A stretch of 64,000 nt of DNA from Pseudescherichia sp031987975 (GTDB lineage Bacteria > Pseudomonadota > Gammaproteobacteria > Enterobacterales > Enterobacteriaceae). The DNA is taken from contig NZ_DALZYX010000012.1 in NCBI RefSeq assembly GCF_031987975.1, forward strand, positions 1 to 64,000, read 5' to 3'. The translations under genes and the position numbers were made by a program. The notes under the pieces were generated by a model, which worked only from the letters and a program-made list of their open reading frames with translations, searched no databases and had not been told where the DNA came from. Positions 62,018 through 64,000 of this stretch are shown piece by piece; the stretch's first letter is position 1, and the number at the start of each line of letters is the position of its first letter.

Positions 62018-62328
62018 TCCGTAAGGCCTTTGTGATGCAGGTTAACGCTAACGCCCACGAGGAGTACGAGCGCCGCCATACTCCCATCTGGCCCGAGCTT
62101 GAGGCGGTCCTGAAGGACCACGGCGCGCATCACTACGCTATCTACCTCGATAAGGCGCGTAACCTGCTGTTTGCCACCGTGGAGATCGAGTCTGAGGAGC
62201 GCTGGAGTGCGGTCGCTAATACCGACGTTTGCCAGCGCTGGTGGAAGCATATGCGCGACGTGATGCCTGCCAATGCCGATAACAGTCCGGTCAGCGCCGA
62301 GCTGAAAGAGGTGTTCTATCTGGAGTGA
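62014..62328 (+). CDS. rhaM: L-rhamnose mutarotase
   Basis: A 104-residue dimeric ferredoxin-like protein that interconverts alpha- and beta-L-rhamnose. Catalytic His lies in HEEYERRHTPIW (about 22), and the C-terminal MPANADNSPVSAELKEVFYL segment is conserved. The start overlaps the fucO stop by 4 bp. A hairpin GCCAGG / CCTGGC at 62335-62364 follows and may end the operon. Confidence 0.95.
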   Translation: MIRKAFVMQVNANAHEEYERRHTPIWPELEAVLKDHGAHHYAIYLDKARNLLFATVEIESEERWSAVANTDVCQRWWKHMRDVMPANADNSPVSAELKEVFYLE

Positions 62329-62824
62329 TAGGTTGCCAGGTGACGTTAGCCTATGTCGCCTGGCTGATCGGTTGAACATTCGTGAAGTTGTTCGTGCTGT
62401 GATCAGCCGTGTGAGCATCAGTAAAGCGGCCAATAAGACGCTGATGTTGAGGTATGACATTTATGATAAGCAAAGCTGCCTTTTCGAGTGGAAAATCAAA
62501 GCTGACAAGAGCAGTGGTAAGTGTTGTTGATATTTGATGTATATTGAAGATTATACGTTCTTGCTTATAGCCATTCTCCGGCAATATCAGAACCGCTCAA
62601 GAAATTTACTGACACAACCATATTGCTTTAAGAAAAAATAGATGGAGTATTAACCACTTCCTCGAATAAAAACATCAGATTCCGTAAGTAAGTTACGGAT
62701 ATTTGGTAGGTCGACCTTTGGGCTTTTTGAGCTTAACAATAATGATTTTTGGGAAACATTAAGGTTATCAACGCCACCAAATGACAACGCTTCATTTGGT
62801 GCCGTTCAAGGGATGATATGTGTG
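62329..62824. other. AT-rich gap with inverted repeats, no gene recognised
   Basis: Nearly 500 bp between rhaM and the next gene. Base composition changes from GC-rich to AT-rich near 62500. Short open frames on both strands have no recognisable family. Two palindromes stand out: TCCGTAA-GTAAG-TTACGGA (62681-62699), and CACCAAATG / CATTTGGTG (62775-62783 and 62793-62801, loop of 9). The second lies 24 bp past the stop of the gene to the right and lacks a T-run. Confidence 0.6.
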
Positions 62825-63229
62825 CTAGTTTCTGCCGTATGTTATTACCAGAATCAATATTACCGCGATGATAAAGAATGCAAGGCTTGCAAGTGTAAGA
62901 TATAGCTCAAGGTAAAACGGCCCGATAAGTCGTTTGGGTAATTCACGGATAAAATCTTTATCATCATTCTTAGTAAAATTTGAACTTTTTTTCCTGAGCA
63001 GCGGCTTGAAAATAAACTGCATCTTTATACTGTAAGCAAAGTTCACATAGAAAGTATTCATATTATCAAAAACTTTCACCACCTCTGGTAAATCTCCATA
63101 TTTCTCCTTATATAGTAAGCATATATCCTTGAACCGTTTGCGATTTAATACAGACATTATAATGCTTGTGATCCCAAGTAAGATCGCAATTATCCATACT
63201 ATGGCTTCGGTAATCATCAAACTAATCAT
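62825..63229 (-). CDS. hypothetical two-helix membrane protein, candidate immunity protein
   Basis: A 134-residue protein of no recognised family. An N-terminal membrane helix (about 7-28, AIVWIIAILLGITSIIM) and a C-terminal one (about 108-130, LASLAFFIIAVILILVI) flank a soluble, charged middle with many Lys, Phe and Tyr (about 30-100). It overlaps the end of the preceding gene by 8 bp and is AT-rich. The small size, membrane location and overlap suggest an immunity protein for the upstream gene product; this is inference only. Confidence 0.6.
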   Translation of the reverse strand: MISLMITEAIVWIIAILLGITSIIMSVLNRKRFKDICLLYKEKYGDLPEVVKVFDNMNTFYVNFAYSIKMQFIFKPLLRKKSSNFTKNDDKDFIRELPKRLIGPFYLELYLTLASLAFFIIAVILILVITYGRN

Positions 63230-64000
63230 TGTTTATGACCTCATACAGAGTGTTCATAATTTCGCCTGTTTTTTCACCCGCCCAGCTGAAAGCACCTTCA
63301 CTTCCATATGAGATTCCACCAGCAATGCCAATCGTACAAAGTAATGCCCCCGCGCCACCAGCCTCAAAAGTAGTAGCACCTAAAACAACAGCGCAGACTG
63401 CATCTGCAGCGTTACCTGCCAATATTTTTGTTGCAACCCTTCCACCAATTAAACTTCCGGAAAATTCACCAATTGACGTAAACGAGGTTTTGGCGCAATC
63501 CCTACCCACAGTGCAGGCTTCAGTAATTTTTGCTGTGGTATCAAGTGCAGACAAGCCAAGGCCTATTTTCCCGGCGGTTTCCATCAGTTTCACGTATTTC
63601 GCCAGCTTTTCAATATGAGTGGCGTAACCTTCAATATCGCTTACGCCCGTTTCATTCCAGCGGTGAGTGATAGAATTACTTGAAAGTCCAAGAGCCTTTT
63701 TGAGACTGGTGTATTCGTTGAGCATAAAACGGTGTTTTGTGAACATCCTGAGGACGCTATCAAGTTGACCAAACAAGCGACGGCGCTCAACGAAAAATTG
63801 TTCACCGAGCAGAGCGCCGCTGGTGATGTAATGGTTCTTATATGTCTTCTCGATCTGTATCAGAATTTTTTCTATTGTTTCGAAATACCCCTTTGCGGCT
63901 TCGGTTGCCTTGCCTGAATATCCGGCTGCATCGTTTACAGTGCTCGCTGCGGCTGCGAACATTTCAATGGTATCTTTATGCTTGTACAGAAAGTTGGCTT
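63222..64000 (-). CDS. C-terminal part of a large protein cut by the window edge, candidate pore-forming effector
   Basis: The reading frame stays open to the right edge, so at least 259 residues are seen and the true start lies outside. An internal ATG at 63962 is probably not the start. The visible N-terminal part is helical and charged. From about residue 175 of the visible chain it turns Gly/Ala-rich and hydrophobic (IGEFSGSLIGGRVATKILAG, AVVLGATTFEAGGAGALL, TIGIAGGISYGSEGAF), like glycine-zipper membrane helices. Such tails occur in contact-dependent or type VI effectors. No domain could be named. Confidence 0.55.
   Translation of the reverse strand, partial: ANFLYKHKDTIEMFAAAASTVNDAAGYSGKATEAAKGYFETIEKILIQIEKTYKNHYITSGALLGEQFFVERRRLFGQLDSVLRMFTKHRFMLNEYTSLKKALGLSSNSITHRWNETGVSDIEGYATHIEKLAKYVKLMETAGKIGLGLSALDTTAKITEACTVGRDCAKTSFTSIGEFSGSLIGGRVATKILAGNAADAVCAVVLGATTFEAGGAGALLCTIGIAGGISYGSEGAFSWAGEKTGEIMNTLYEVINND

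Noticed and set aside
62333..62584. Short open frames on both strands after rhaM (65 and 77 codons)
   Set aside because: They overlap each other, lack clear ribosome sites and resemble no family; no gene is called.

Overview
The window is chromosomal DNA from a member of the Enterobacteriaceae. Nearly every protein matches the Escherichia coli 88-90 min region in length and motifs, with core gene order murI-btuB-trmA-fabR-sthA-oxyR-argHBCE-ppc-eptC-katG-metF-metLB-metJ-rpmE-priA-cytR-ftsN-hslVU-menA-rraA-zapB-glpFKX-fpr-tpiA-sbp-pfkA-fieF-cpxPRA-sodA-rha. Several E. coli genes are missing from their usual places: oxyS, the frw/pfl/gldA block, yiiX, uspD/yiiS, cdh, kdgT and rhaT. An ERIC element and REP units are present. 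This fits an Enterobacter-like genus rather than Escherichia; the genus itself is inferred and not proven.

Layout. 1-260: promoters P1 and P2 and the boxA leader of a ribosomal RNA operon leaving the window to the left. 260-3200: murI and btuB (overlapping) under a cobalamin riboswitch. 3292-8000: trmA, fabR-yijD, soluble transhydrogenase sthA and oxyR. 8140-12615: arginine genes argCBH and divergent argE with two ARG boxes. 12854-19676: ppc, the phosphoethanolamine transferase eptC, and katG. 19866-25146: methionine genes metF, metBL and repressor metJ with tandem met boxes. 25262-33626: rpmE, priA, cytR, ftsN, hslVU, menA, rraA. 33682-40790: an ERIC element, zapB, the glycerol operon glpFKX, fpr, yiiR, yiiQ, tpiA. 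40843-45430: an SLC13-type permease, sbp, pfkA, fieF. 45493-46127: a P1-type phd-doc toxin-antitoxin pair. 46223-49015: the Cpx envelope stress system with the sRNA CpxQ in the cpxP 3' UTR. 49042-50410: yiiM and sodA.

50538-62328 is a rhamnose island: rhaSR regulators, divergent rhaBAD, then a sugar ABC importer (binding protein, ATPase, two permeases), a lactaldehyde reductase and the mutarotase rhaM. The H+ symporter rhaT, found between sodA and rhaR in E. coli, is absent, so uptake appears to have been handed to the ABC importer. Mutarotase, isomerase, kinase and aldolase then give DHAP plus lactaldehyde, and the reductase makes 1,2-propanediol.

62329-64000 is an AT-rich accessory segment. 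It has no clear gene at first, then a two-helix membrane protein overlapping by 8 bp the 3' end of a larger gene cut by the window edge. The latter ends in glycine/alanine-rich hydrophobic segments. The pair looks like a pore-forming effector with its immunity protein, which is the least described part of the window, but this is an inference.
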